DNA of 46,053 nt from Bacillota bacterium (GCA_021797515.1 JAJZZP010000133.1:1-46053); one strand, 5' to 3'; counted from the stretch's first letter, positions 1-9,638 are shown. The notes: generated by a model from the sequence alone, not told the origin. Numbers and translations: made by a program.

Positions 1-29
1 GTCTTCGCGATGAACACCGCGACCGGAGG

Positions 30-1399
30 GGGCCTTCTTTCGAAACCCATGCCTCGGGATCGGTAGATCGGCCTTCTCCCGTCAGCCTTTAAGACATTTC
101 ATAGTTATCCACAACCCGGGATGATAGCATCAGGAAATGGTGGTTTCTCTGTCGAAGAAGTAAGTGCACACAAACCACTTCGAGGAGGACCACCATGTTC
201 AATTTGCAGTCTATCACATCGTACTTTGGGGCGCACGGAAAACTTCGGAAATCTCAACGAACCACGTTGGCGGCCTTGGTGTGGGCATTGATCCGACAAC
301 CGTTGTTAGGCATCGCCGCCATGGGGCATAGTCTGGCCATGGCCCATACCACATCCGCCAAACATGCGATAAAACGGGTGGATCGATTCTTGGGCAATAC
401 CCGGATCGACTTAGAGGTCGCCTGCGGCGACCTCATCTCGACTGTCATTGGGGCGGCGAAAGAAGTGCATTTGACTCTGGATTGGACCGATCCGAAAACC
501 AAAGATGGGCGCTTTCAAACCTTGAGTTGCAATGTGCGCGCCTATGGGCGCGCGTTGCCCATTGCTTGGGTTACCGTCCGCAAAGACCAACTCAAGCACC
601 ACATGCGGGAAGTTGAGCAGGCCTTATGCACGCGCGTGGCGCAGTTGATGCCGTCCTCCTGCCATGTCATCTTGTTAGCCGATCGGGGCTTTGCGACCGT
701 CAATTTTTTTCGTGTCCTCGATGGGCTCGGGTGGGATTGGGTCATTCGCAGCAAAGGCAATATCCTGGTGGACATGGCGAACCGCTGGCGTCCATTAGTA
801 TTACTCGGCCAAACGCGTCCCGTCACGTTAGACACGCTCATACGGTACGGCAAAAACGCAGAAGGAGGGGCCTACGCGGGCTGGCTCGTCGTGTATGCCG
901 ACTCTCAGCATCGAGATCCATGGTGCTTGATGGTGTCTGCGGGGTTGGCCGACCGTTCGTGGGGACAAATTGTGGCCACGTATGGACAGCGATCTACGTG
1001 GGAAGAGTCCTATAAAGACCAAAAAAATGATCCGTTTGCCGGATTTCACATGGATTGCGTCAAGTTAGGGACGGCCGACCGGTGGGATCGTTTATGGCTG
1101 GTCTTTGCGTGGGCGTATTATTGGTTGAATATCGCTGGAAGGAGTGTGGAAGTCCACGGGGAAGCGCGCCATTGGCGCGCCAACACCGAGAAGAAACGCA
1201 CGCACGCGTTGTGGCGTTTGGGTCGTTGGGGGTTAGAACACCATGATCTGACATGGCGCGATATTATCCGGCAGCAAGACGGGTTTCGCAAGCAAATTCC
1301 TCCGATTGGAGACACCGCAGTGCCGACGTAAAGCCTGCCGGCTCTGCCTATCGCTCCGAGCCCACCCGGACTCGAAAAGACCTCACGGGACCGGGTGGG
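30..1399 (+). mobile_element. IS4-family insertion sequence (ends approximate)
   Basis: The element contains one intact transposase gene. Its ends are uncertain. The left flank (about 34-67) and the complement of the right flank (about 1344-1384) share loosely similar blocks: a CTT-TTTCGA core followed by CTCGG and a GTAG/ATAG stretch. These may be imperfect terminal inverted repeats, but I could not fix the exact ends or a target-site duplication. A 9-bp inverted repeat (CCCACCCGG at 1361-1369, CCGGGTGGG at 1391-1399) follows the transposase stop and could be a terminator stem. Confidence 0.6.
195..1331 (+). CDS. IS4-family DDE transposase
   Basis: This 378-residue protein should cut and rejoin the ends of its own insertion sequence. 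The catalytic triad is visible: Asp96 in LTLDWTD, Asp163 in LADRGF and Glu270 in TWEESYKDQK. The C-terminal signature Y263-x2-R266-x3-E270-x6-K277 is the YREK motif of the IS4 family, and the length is normal for it. The start ATG at 195 follows a strong ribosome-binding site (GAGGAGG, 183-189). The frame is undamaged, so the copy could be active. It sits beside other degraded mobile DNA. Confidence 0.9.
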   Translation: MFNLQSITSYFGAHGKLRKSQRTTLAALVWALIRQPLLGIAAMGHSLAMAHTTSAKHAIKRVDRFLGNTRIDLEVACGDLISTVIGAAKEVHLTLDWTDPKTKDGRFQTLSCNVRAYGRALPIAWVTVRKDQLKHHMREVEQALCTRVAQLMPSSCHVILLADRGFATVNFFRVLDGLGWDWVIRSKGNILVDMANRWRPLVLLGQTRPVTLDTLIRYGKNAEGGAYAGWLVVYADSQHRDPWCLMVSAGLADRSWGQIVATYGQRSTWEESYKDQKNDPFAGFHMDCVKLGTADRWDRLWLVFAWAYYWLNIAGRSVEVHGEARHWRANTEKKRTHALWRLGRWGLEHHDLTWRDIIRQQDGFRKQIPPIGDTAVPT

Positions 1400-1451
1400 C
1401 GTGAGCATGCCCCCAATACAGACAATCGGCCCAAATCGCACGAGATCTCCG

Positions 1452-2554
1452 TCATTCCGGACTCCGGGGCGTTGCGCCGCGACCTCGGCGAGAAATGCTC
1501 GGCAAAAATTGCGGAATCATGGGCTTTTTAGCTTCAGTGCTGGTAAAAACTGGGGATCTCTCAGCCCGCGTGGGGCGATCTTCGATAAAGAAGCTCGCGG
1601 CGGCGAGCCAGCGGAGGACCTGCACGCCGTTCGACCAATGTTTGACGTTTTTCGCCCGCGTCCGGTATGGGCTATTGACGGATTCTAAGACGTCGGTATT
1701 CGCCAAGGATCGCCATAACGTACCCGAGAGGCCTCATGGAGGGACGGTGAGGGTTTCCGCGAGACTTTCGCGCAGACTCGCCGCCGCGGTGGGATCGTCG
1801 TGCGCCAGTTCTTGGGCCCGTTTTTCGAGGGCTGCCAGGGCTTGGGGCGCTTCGGGTTCCGGATACGCCTTGCGGAGTGTAAGCGGGACGCTATTTTTGG
1901 CCGATACCGCGACGGCATCCCAGACATTGCGTTGTTTATGGGTTGGACCACGCTGAATGCGCAAGCCGGGTCCGAACACCTCGTGTACCCCTTTCGCTAA
2001 GGCTTTGGCCCCATCAATGGCCGCTAACTCCCCACCCGGGAAGGCCACGTCGCGATTGCCCAGCTCCGTCAACAAATACTTGACCACCGTGCAGTTTTCC
2101 GTGGCATCGATCCCGAGCGCCACGACCACGAGATGCCCGCCGACCCGAATCCCCTCGATCAGGAGAACCACCCCGGTCTGATCTTCGAACCGTCGGCGGA
2201 GAAACGGATCCCACGCTAGCTGCGTGGCCGGAATGAAGCGGCGACTGACCGTACTTTTCCTGGGGCCCGCCGTCTCGAAGGCGGCATCGGCAGGGATCTG
2301 TTGCCGACTCACTCACCCAAACTGCATGCGTTCTCGTACGGTTTGGGTGACCTGGGTGGGATCTTGAAAGGCATGGTACGTCGCCAGCGGCAGTTCCTCG
2401 GGGCTGTCCTGGGTACGGACCCGGGGATGGGTGAGGGGAATTTTGCGGTCACCCAGACGTCAGCCGCCACGGTCGTGGCGGAATCCGAGACGCCCAAAGC
2501 GCGAAGACAGCGGTTTGGCAAAAACTGGGGATCGCTCAGGTGCGAAAGGGCCAA
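1452..2554 (-). pseudogene. Decayed IS256/mutator-type transposase
   Basis: Read on the minus strand, one frame from about 2459 to 1452 gives a recognisable mutator-type transposase. It contains a segment ending TQVTQTVRERMQFG, then LLIEGIRVGGHLVVVALGID, an IDGAKALAKGVHEVFG block, a QRGPTHKQRNVWDAV block and the C-terminal NTDVLESVNSPYR...LRWLAAASFFIED. In-frame TGA codons at 2313-2315 and 1734-1736 break it, and the frame closes again at 2460-2462, above which coding similarity appears to shift frame. It is therefore a non-functional relic. The family call is made from remembered motifs. It adjoins the intact IS4 element. Confidence 0.75.
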
Positions 2555-2607
2555 AGATACGAATCTGTGCCCGTTCTTTGGCCAGTGACAGGCATTCCTG
2601 GTCTTTG

Positions 2608-3750
2608 TTATTGTTTCAAGCGGCCAATCTGCCGGGCGACAGAGGCTAATTTAATTGCCGGATGCCGTTCTTCTTTGATAAGGCGGAAGATTTCCTGCTG
2701 CTTTGAAGATTGCGTCGGTACAAGCACTGTAGCGCTCGCACCGGCTTGATTGATGGCATAGGCTGTGCCCGTATGCTCGTTCACCGCGATGCCCTGAGGC
2801 TGATTGCCAGTGGGCAGAGTTTGCTGAACCTGATTGGTTCGGGTATTGATAATGCTGACTTGATTACTTAGGGAGTCATTGACAAAGAGGCGGTGCAAGC
2901 GGGGATCCCAGGCCAGCCCGTGCGGGGAGTTTCCGACTCCAATATCTTTGACAACCCGTTCATGTTGGATCATGGCGACTTCATGGGCCCCGCTCACGCC
3001 GGTGTATACAACGTCGCTGGCAGGGTTGGCGATGATGTTCCAGGGATGGGGACCGACAGGAAGCGTTTTTTCGACCTGAAAAGTTTTGCCGTTGATGATG
3101 GTTATCGAGTCACCCAGCGGGTTGACTTGTTGTGACTTGCTGGCGGCAAAGGGGTCAATTCCGGTATTGGCGGCGTAAATCGTGTCGGTTTTAGGATTAA
3201 CCGTAACCCCCCAAGGGTTGGGGCCTACGGCTATGGTTTTGATAACCTGATTGGTCTTAAGGTTAATCACTTCCACAGCGTCCTGAGTAATGTTGGATAC
3301 GAAGACCTGATGCAAGCGCTGGGACACAGCAAGTCCATGAGGGTGGCCTCCCACATTGATTTCTTTTTCCACTTTATCGGTCTTAGCATTAATGACGTCC
3401 ACGAGCCCCCGTTGAATGTCGGTGACATAGACTGTGCTGGTTTTTTGGTCCACCATCACCGTATGCAACGTACCTCCAATGGTGATGGTGCCGATTTGCT
3501 GACCGGTCTTGGCATTAACAACGCTCACCGTGCCATGAGCCAGATTGCTGACGAACAACTTATTCAGACGCATATCGACACCCGCAAAATGAGGAGTGGG
3601 ACCGACGTCCGTCCATGTGTGCTGCACCTGGTATGATATTGGCGCATGGGAATGGGCTTGGGCCGTATGAGAGGTCAGAAGCGGTCCTGCGGTAAAAGCT
3701 GCGGATCCGGCTAGCAGCATGAGCCATTTGCTTTGAGTGGATATGTACAT
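2608..3750 (-). CDS. Secreted YVTN-family beta-propeller protein
   Basis: A 380-residue exported protein. Residues 1-32 form a signal peptide: a short polar start, a hydrophobic stretch (WLMLLAGSAAFTAGPLL) and a likely cleavage after AQA. The rest is about seven roughly 42-residue repeats with the recurring pattern V-S-V-V-N-A-K-T-G-Q followed by V-G-x-x-P-H-G, typical of YVTN/NHL-like surface beta-propellers. Such proteins bind ligands or other surface proteins; the partner cannot be read from sequence. It ends with a charged tail. It appears monocistronic and lies between two decayed genes. The upstream spacer holds a plausible ribosome-binding site (GAGAGGAG). Confidence 0.8.
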   Translation of the reverse strand: MYISTQSKWLMLLAGSAAFTAGPLLTSHTAQAHSHAPISYQVQHTWTDVGPTPHFAGVDMRLNKLFVSNLAHGTVSVVNAKTGQQIGTITIGGTLHTVMVDQKTSTVYVTDIQRGLVDVINAKTDKVEKEINVGGHPHGLAVSQRLHQVFVSNITQDAVEVINLKTNQVIKTIAVGPNPWGVTVNPKTDTIYAANTGIDPFAASKSQQVNPLGDSITIINGKTFQVEKTLPVGPHPWNIIANPASDVVYTGVSGAHEVAMIQHERVVKDIGVGNSPHGLAWDPRLHRLFVNDSLSNQVSIINTRTNQVQQTLPTGNQPQGIAVNEHTGTAYAINQAGASATVLVPTQSSKQQEIFRLIKEERHPAIKLASVARQIGRLKQ

Positions 3751-3981
3751 TAATTCGCTCCTCTCTGGGGTTTTTGAATTGTATCCGTGAGCGTGCCTGG
3801 ATGATGTTGGAAATGCTCACGTTATTCCACTTATACACTGTTTTGATAAGAAAGGGATAAAAATGGAATGAGACAGAGATAGGCAGAAGGGGAAACGCCA
3901 TGCCGGAACATTGCCCAGGGATCAAAGCCTTCTTGAGGTCTGGCTCTTGTGGGTTAGAGGTTTTAAGGGATCGGTTTTCGC

Positions 3982-5231
3982 TCAGATATCCAGCCGGGCA
4001 AAGAATCGGCAGGCCATCCAAAAGACGGCCGCCGTGTAAATCACGGAATAAGTCAGAATGGAACCAGTTGGCGGGTGAAATAGGCCGAGAGGTCCCATGA
4101 CCGAGAGCAACAACGGATTGGACTACCCGCCGCTCCATTCAAACAAGGCCCGGCGATATAGTCAGTGGGCATGAGTAGGTTAAGCGAGGAGGAGACGGTG
4201 GCGAGAATTAGAGAATCATGGGTAAGTTGACAGATGGATCCTAGAATGAAGTTAATGACAAAAGCAAGACCAACCAGGATGCCGTTGGCGACCTGAGAGA
4301 AGAAAATCGAACCGAACAAGGCCAAAAGATTTAATATCCAGCCTTCACTGAGAAAAGCCAAAATGGTCTGAATAAGCGATGAGAAGGGAATGGGTTGGTG
4401 AGGGAAGTGGAAACGGATAATCAGAGTCGTGATGAGGACCAATAGAGGAATAACCACCAATTGCATCAGTGCCACCCTTGTCCATTTCCCTGCAATAATC
4501 TCCCAGCGTTTCAAAGGCCTGGCCAAAATAATCAGCAAGGTCCCATTGTCGACTTCCGGGGTGACGGAACCGGGCACAATGAATATTGCCATGAATCCAA
4601 TGAACTGGTTGATGAAAAAGGCCGCCAGTACCTTGTCGCTAAAGATTCTTGTGAGATTCGTCAATGAATTGCCCAGTGCTTGATAAGTTACTTGTTGGCC
4701 GATTTCGAAGTCAAAGAGCACGAAAAATCCTACAGTCATGATCCCGACAATCGGCAAAATCTTTCGCCGAATCATTTCATTGATGCTTAAATGGGCCACC
4801 AGGCGAACATTACGCATGATTTTCATCCTTTCGCGTAGGGGCAGCTCCGCATATCGGTTCACCCTTTGCAGGCTCTCGAAGAACCATTCTTCCAAGCTTT
4901 TTTTGTCTTTTTCTACTTCGTAAACATTAACCCCATGCATGGCTAAAATATTGTGCAATATGAGCAGTTTTTCCCGAGGATACGGAAATTGCCAGTAATG
5001 TTCTTTGGGTTGCAAACGGAGATCATGGTGGGCCAATTCTTTAAGACAGGCTTCAGGCACTTGGTCTGGGAATATGTGGTAGCCGTTATGCTGATCGTCC
5101 AGTACCGACTCTAAAGTGCCGGTATAGAGAATGTTTCCATGGTCGATTAAGGCAACACGCTCACATAAGTGCTCCATGTTGCTCAGCAAGTGGCTATTGA
5201 GAAAAATGGTGCGGCCTTCGAGAGCAAGATT
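3982..5231 (-). pseudogene. ABC transporter remnant: ATPase C-terminus joined to ABC-2 permease
   Basis: The minus-strand frame enters at about 5231 with residues that resume an ATP-binding subunit just before its H-loop (GRTIFLNSHLLSNMEHLCERV). Everything upstream (Walker A, signature, Walker B) is gone, and a TAA lies at 5232-5234. After the ATPase tail (SLEEWFFES) the same frame continues without a stop into an ABC-2 type permease (KIMRNVRLVAHLSINEMIRRK) with several membrane segments. Near 4110-4150 the frame is lost and the ORF ends at 4053. The real permease C-terminus, GSILTYSVIYTAAVF...FFARLDI, reads in another frame to a TGA at 3982-3984. This is a 5'-truncated and frameshifted relic. 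Confidence 0.8.
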
Positions 5232-5436
5232 TTATCATCATCGGTCACCTCATCATTCAAGACCAGTACCATGATGACTTCGCTATCTCCCATCCAAATT
5301 CCTTTACGTTGGAAAAATTTTCTGTCTAAGTTAGCGCATATGGGGCCCTGCCCACCGTGCCCTACCGATGCCGATCGAGACGGGGCTGGCGGCAAATAAA
5401 AAAGCTCCGATATGGGCTCAGGGCTTCAAAATTTAC

Positions 5437-5512
<76 letters not shown>

Positions 5513-5594
5513 GATCTTCACCGATTATACTACCATGCTATACGAGACTCAAGAGAATTGTCGGTCTTCTTAATAACCAATTCTTGTTACCATC

Positions 5595-6851
5595 TCATAG
5601 ACTAACAATCATCATATACACGCCAAATGCCATAACCACTCCAGACAACAACCACACCATATTGCGATACCAGCCCCGCATCCGAAATCTGTCAGGCAAT
5701 GTCTTAAACTCAAGTGCCATTAGAAATCCCAGTACGATAGGCAACAGCATTGCATTCATCACTTCGACATCTACGATTAACCGGACCAAATCTACGCTGG
5801 CAATTACCAAAATGGCTCCAGCCACATGTGCTACGGTGTAAATTGTATAAAAAAGCGGCGCCTCTCGAAACTTGTGGTTTAAGCTATGATTAAAACCAAA
5901 CGCTTCCCCAATGCCCCAGGCTCCGGCCAAGGAGGCCACAAGTGCGGCCACAAATCCGGCACCAAGTATTCCGGCACCAAAAATTAGCTTGCCAGGTGTT
6001 TTTCCCATGACCACTTCCAACGAATTGGCAATTTGCGGAATCGATTGGAGTGCGTTGATATGCAAGCGACCCAGTGTTGCAGCCGCAGTGACCACTACCG
6101 CGATCATCAGTACTTGGGTAATGATGGCACCAACCGCAGTGTCTACACGAGCCAATTTCAGGTCCTTAGCCGTCCACTTCTTGTCAATGACTGCCCCTTG
6201 TTGATAAAAAATCATCCAGGGCATAATGACCGCACCCACATTGGCCGCCAGCAAAAATACATAACTGGAGTGACTTACGGGGACAGAAACCAGACCGTGA
6301 ACTAGCGAACTCAACCGCGGACGAGCCTCTATTGCGGTAACAACAAAAGCCAACTCCAGGCTGCCCAGTCCGATCCCTATCCACTCAACCCGTTGATACC
6401 GACCCGAAATTCCTATGGCCACCAAGATAATCGTGGCAAATCCAACACTTAGCCACGAAGGTACGCCCACCAAAACTCCCACGCCAGCTATCCCGGAAAA
6501 TTCCGTAATTAAAGCGCCCACCGACGTTAAAAACAACGTGGATACTGATAGTAGTGCCCAACCCCAACCGAATCGCTCACGAATTAATTGGCCGTGGCCA
6601 CGACCCGTAATGATACCCAAACGCACGGTAATTTCTTGAATTAAGTAGAGAATCGGTACCAGTATAAGCTCGGGCACAATCATTGAATATCCCCATTGCA
6701 CACCAGATTGCGCGGCAGTCACCACACTTCCGACATCAGTATCGGCCAGCATTACCATAGTTCCGGGGCCAATAATCACTGCGCAACCCACTAATAAGTG
6801 GCGCCATTTACTCTTCTTCGCTAATTTTAACTCAGTCGCCCGATCCTCCAC
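5595..6851 (-). CDS. Nramp-family divalent metal transporter
   Basis: A 418-residue integral membrane protein with about 11 predicted helices. It should carry divalent metal ions (Mn2+, Fe2+ or similar) into the cell with protons. The first helix carries ADTDVGSVVTAAQSG in place of the canonical Nramp DPGN motif, keeping an acidic residue. The sixth-helix region reads NVGAVIMPWMIFYQQG, retaining the metal-binding Met-Pro but with Trp where His is common. Substrate preference may therefore differ from MntH. The GTG start at 6851 has GGAGGA just upstream. A Fur-box-like palindrome at 6871-6889 overlaps the expected promoter region, suggesting iron-dependent control. Confidence 0.88.
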   Translation of the reverse strand: MEDRATELKLAKKSKWRHLLVGCAVIIGPGTMVMLADTDVGSVVTAAQSGVQWGYSMIVPELILVPILYLIQEITVRLGIITGRGHGQLIRERFGWGWALLSVSTLFLTSVGALITEFSGIAGVGVLVGVPSWLSVGFATIILVAIGISGRYQRVEWIGIGLGSLELAFVVTAIEARPRLSSLVHGLVSVPVSHSSYVFLLAANVGAVIMPWMIFYQQGAVIDKKWTAKDLKLARVDTAVGAIITQVLMIAVVVTAAATLGRLHINALQSIPQIANSLEVVMGKTPGKLIFGAGILGAGFVAALVASLAGAWGIGEAFGFNHSLNHKFREAPLFYTIYTVAHVAGAILVIASVDLVRLIVDVEVMNAMLLPIVLGFLMALEFKTLPDRFRMRGWYRNMVWLLSGVVMAFGVYMMIVSL

Positions 6852-6870
6852 CCAAGTTCCTCCAATATAG

Positions 6871-6889
6871 GATAATGCGAATCATTATC
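6871..6889. promoter_or_regulatory. Fur-box-like operator
   Basis: GATAATGCGAATCATTATC matches 17 of 19 positions of the Fur consensus GATAATGATAATCATTATC and is palindromic. It lies 20-38 bp upstream of the Nramp-like gene start, where a bound repressor would block transcription. A MntR- or DtxR-type regulator is an alternative reader. Confidence 0.7.
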
Positions 6890-7344
6890 AGAGAAATCGA
6901 TTAAAATTACGGGGCCAAAAATCCCCTGTGTGGTAGCATGTCATAAATTGTTCTTTTCGCCTATGGACTAAAGGTCATGTTATTGTTACCCAAACGTCCA
7001 TCGCGAGAGTTATTGGGGTGCTGTTTCTCCTTGAGCAGTATTAGGATTCAATAAAGGACGTTGCGCTTCCGTAAACTCCCCCAGGCAAAATAAGGCAGTC
7101 GCTAGGCTATCGAGATCCCGCCGAGGACACCAAAACCCTGACCCAACCAGGCCAATCGTTAAGAGTCACCGCAACCATCGGAGGAACATTTTCCTACTCT
7201 TGTTTCGTGTTGGTAAGATACTCTCCTCGTTTAGCGACAAGGGCGGTATAAATAATCATTGCGATGGGCTCCATAGTTCGTGGGTTTATTTATGGGACGT
7301 TCATTGGTGGTATTTTCCTTGGACTAGAAAAATTTCACCCGAAG
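6890..7344. other. Non-coding gap, no feature recognised
   Basis: About 455 bp between the Nramp-like promoter and the stop of the L,D-transpeptidase gene. I see no ORF with a credible start or family match, no tRNA and no strong hairpin. It may contain remnants too degraded to read. Confidence 0.5.
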
Positions 7345-8064
7345 TTAATATGAGGACCGAGACCGCGAAAGATAACCAGGATTTAATCCCGTTTGATGAG
7401 TCAACTCCTGCAGGGCATTGATCGTTTTTACGGTCGCAACCCCGTTAACCGGTAAATGTACCATCAATTGAAACTTTTCAGCTGCAACCAACACCTGTCG
7501 GGTATAGATTCCCTCCAAAGGGCCCTTATAAACATCGGCTAACCTCAAAAGCCTCTGAACTTCTACGACATCCTGGCCAATATTGCCCAACTTCAACGGA
7601 CGTCGAATTCTGACAAATGGTGTAATGCCTTCGACAGTCACCGGAGTGCCTACCGATACTAAGGCGTAAACTTGTTCAACATCCCGGTTGAGCATGCGAA
7701 AACATCCGTGTGACGCCACCGTGCCTACAGACCAAGGTTTGTTGGTACCGTGAATACCATAAATACCCCAAGGCGTTGAAAGACGCATCCATCGTGTGCC
7801 AAAGCCGTCACCCCACACCGCTTTTTGGGTAATGAAAAACTCGCCGCGCGGACTCGGAGTTTCTGGTTTCCCGACAGCCACTGGATAAGTTGAGAAAAGT
7901 TTGCTACCGACGTAAAGGTACAGCTTACACTGAACCACATTGATAATAATGTGTGTGGGACTGGTGGCCGTAGCCGTTGCCGATCGGCGCATATGCAGTA
8001 TTAGTAAACCACCAGCAATGCCGACTGCCAGCAAAATCGTTAAAAGCCGGCGCCGACTTTTCAC
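7345..8064 (-). CDS. L,D-transpeptidase with peptidoglycan-binding domain
   Basis: A 239-residue envelope enzyme of the YkuD family, which cross-links or modifies peptidoglycan through a cysteine thioester. Residues 7-24 form an N-terminal membrane anchor. The YkuD domain spans about 38-147 and holds the catalytic signature His105 (GIHGTNKP) and SHGCFRM with Cys121 and Arg123. A peptidoglycan-binding_1-like domain follows (about 160-225, LGQDVVEVQRLL-type pattern). I chose the GTG at 8064: it overlaps the upstream gene's stop (GTGA) and has GGGAGGTGG upstream, whereas a longer reading would run back into that gene. Overlap implies translational coupling with the small membrane protein upstream. 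Confidence 0.88.
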   Translation of the reverse strand: MKSRRRLLTILLAVGIAGGLLILHMRRSATATATSPTHIIINVVQCKLYLYVGSKLFSTYPVAVGKPETPSPRGEFFITQKAVWGDGFGTRWMRLSTPWGIYGIHGTNKPWSVGTVASHGCFRMLNRDVEQVYALVSVGTPVTVEGITPFVRIRRPLKLGNIGQDVVEVQRLLRLADVYKGPLEGIYTRQVLVAAEKFQLMVHLPVNGVATVKTINALQELTHQTGLNPGYLSRSRSSY

Positions 8065-8456
8065 GGTAGTACCACCTCCCAGGACGACCACACCGTGTAC
8101 GCCAACCATATTGCAGCCATCACTTTGGCAGTCGGGAAATCCAATAACGCGAGCACGGTTTGGGATCCCCACCATGTGGTCATTGCTCCTGCAGGCATCG
8201 TAGCCACCAACAGCGATGGGATCCCATGCACGAAAAGTCTAAATCGATCAACACGAACAATGAACCCGCTTTTCCGGTAACGATACAACTTCCAGACCTC
8301 CATCAATCCGAAAGCCGCAATAGGCCACAACACCATTTGCCATGCCATCCACTCGGGTCTCTCATCAATAGGCAGGTCTCGAAAACTCCATGTCAACGTG
8401 ATAAGGCCAATAAGCATTAGAATCGACGATCCGAGAATTACCAGGCGTCTAACCAT
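8061..8456 (-). CDS. Small membrane protein coupled to L,D-transpeptidase
   Basis: A 131-residue protein with about four hydrophobic segments: LVILGSSILMLIGLITLTW, MAWQMVLWPIAAFGLMEVW, LLVATMPAGAMTTWW and VMAAIWLAYTVW. I recognise no family. The ATG at 8456 is preferred because AGGGGGG lies about 7 bp upstream; the frame is open further 5' but without a site. Its stop overlaps the L,D-transpeptidase start by 4 nt, so the two form an operon and may act together at the cell envelope. Function is unknown. Confidence 0.7.
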   Translation of the reverse strand: MVRRLVILGSSILMLIGLITLTWSFRDLPIDERPEWMAWQMVLWPIAAFGLMEVWKLYRYRKSGFIVRVDRFRLFVHGIPSLLVATMPAGAMTTWWGSQTVLALLDFPTAKVMAAIWLAYTVWSSWEVVLP

Positions 8457-8568
8457 CGTTGTCCCCCCTTGCTCAAGCCATATGCTATGGTCGTAAAGAT
8501 AGACCAAGGAATATCCCCGGAAGTTTTTCAATACCTATTTTCAAGGGTTGTCTGAGAGAGGGTTGGAA

Positions 8569-9009
8569 ATGCGTGCATTGACGTGGGTTACCATCATAAG
8601 CAGCGTAATATTATCGTTGCCCATGACGTTATGGGCTTTAGGAATTTCATTTAGCCTGATGACGGCCATTCATGTATTTGCTTTTGTACTAACGGCACGG
8701 CTGTTTTTTCTAGCATCTAGCATTGCTAGGTCTCGCCATGACATGATATGGGTCGGAGGGTTCGCTGGTCTCATCGGCTCCCTGGTCAGCCAGTTGTGGA
8801 TCCATGTGCCTTTGGCGAGGGCTAGCCTGTCGGCGGCGTTTGATCCTTATGGGCCACTCGGGTCCGCGCTGTATCGGCTGGATATATTTTCACCTTGGTG
8901 GCCCTTTGTCGTCGTATTGTGGAGCGGTTTGTTCTACGCGACGTTAAGCTGGTCTATGCACCGCTTGTTGCAGTGGCGTCGGCGTTCACGGGTATTTTCG
9001 ACGCTTTAA
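8569..9009 (+). CDS. Hypothetical membrane protein
   Basis: A 146-residue protein of about four transmembrane segments (LTWVTIISSVILSLPMTLWAL, HVFAFVLTARLFFLASSIA, MIWVGGFAGLIGSLVSQLWI, WWPFVVVLWSGLFYATL) with a basic C-terminal tail (RRRSR). No family recognised. It is transcribed divergently from the small membrane protein-transpeptidase pair, 112 bp away. ATG 8569 with GAGAGAGGG upstream is preferred over the TTG at 8548. It is one of the few plus-strand genes left of oriC. Confidence 0.6.
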   Translation: MRALTWVTIISSVILSLPMTLWALGISFSLMTAIHVFAFVLTARLFFLASSIARSRHDMIWVGGFAGLIGSLVSQLWIHVPLARASLSAAFDPYGPLGSALYRLDIFSPWWPFVVVLWSGLFYATLSWSMHRLLQWRRRSRVFSTL

Positions 9010-9638
9010 AACTTTTGCCCGTAATCCTTGAACTGATCACGAACACGTTCAAGCTCCTCATGGGTGAGCACGTCGGGCTCCCCTATTTGCAATCCAAGAA
9101 AGTACAGGTGAGCGACCCATTCGACGTCTAATGCATTGCGATAGGCGTCTCGAATTGAGTTCCCTACCGCAATCAGCCCATGGTTTTTTAGTAAAACGGC
9201 ATTCCCTTGCCCCAACGCATTAGTAGCACGGTCCGCCAATTCATCGGTCCCATAGGTGGCATAGTCAGCCACAGGAACCTCGTCCCCCACGCGAGCTATT
9301 TGATAATGGACGGCCTTGATGGGTCGGTTAAGGGTAGAAAATACCGCGGCGAATAATGAATGGGCATGGACAATTCCCTTAACATCTGGCCGGCGTTGAT
9401 AGGTCAGTACGTGTAAAGGCACTTCCGACGAAGGAACACGATTGCCTGACGCAATACTCCCCGAGGCTACGTCAATCTCTACCAAATCGGCCTCCAACAA
9501 CTGAGAAAAATCCATACCGGACGGAGTAATCCAAAAAGTTCGTCCGTCTGGCTCACGAGCACTAATATTGCCTGAAGTTCCTGGCGATAAATTATCGGCT
9601 GCAAAACGATGGGCAATCTCTAAGAGTTGTTTCCGCAC
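9006..9638 (-). CDS. Class II aldolase/adducin family protein (fuculose-phosphate aldolase-like)
   Basis: A 210-residue zinc-dependent aldolase of the FucA/AraD family, which splits or isomerises phosphorylated sugars. Visible signatures are the phosphate-binding loop GTSGNISAR (about residue 18), TPSGMDF, the base-bearing SSEVPLH, the zinc-ligand pair HAHS and the further KNHG. The exact sugar cannot be told; aldolases of methylthiopentose salvage also belong here and mtnA is present at 37.5 kb, but nothing links the two. The GTG at 9638 follows AGAGGAG; a longer frame would run into the adjacent tRNA-Gly and is rejected. It overlaps the convergent membrane-protein gene by 4 nt. Confidence 0.85.
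   Translation of the reverse strand: MRKQLLEIAHRFAADNLSPGTSGNISAREPDGRTFWITPSGMDFSQLLEADLVEIDVASGSIASGNRVPSSEVPLHVLTYQRRPDVKGIVHAHSLFAAVFSTLNRPIKAVHYQIARVGDEVPVADYATYGTDELADRATNALGQGNAVLLKNHGLIAVGNSIRDAYRNALDVEWVAHLYFLGLQIGEPDVLTHEELERVRDQFKDYGQKF

Noticed and set aside
104..112. Exact DnaA box TTATCCACA upstream of the IS4 transposase
   Set aside because: It is a single isolated box far from the origin clusters; chance is sufficient to explain it.
7200..7421. 73-residue plus-strand ORF
   Set aside because: No ribosome-binding site or family pattern, and it overlaps the end of the L,D-transpeptidase gene.
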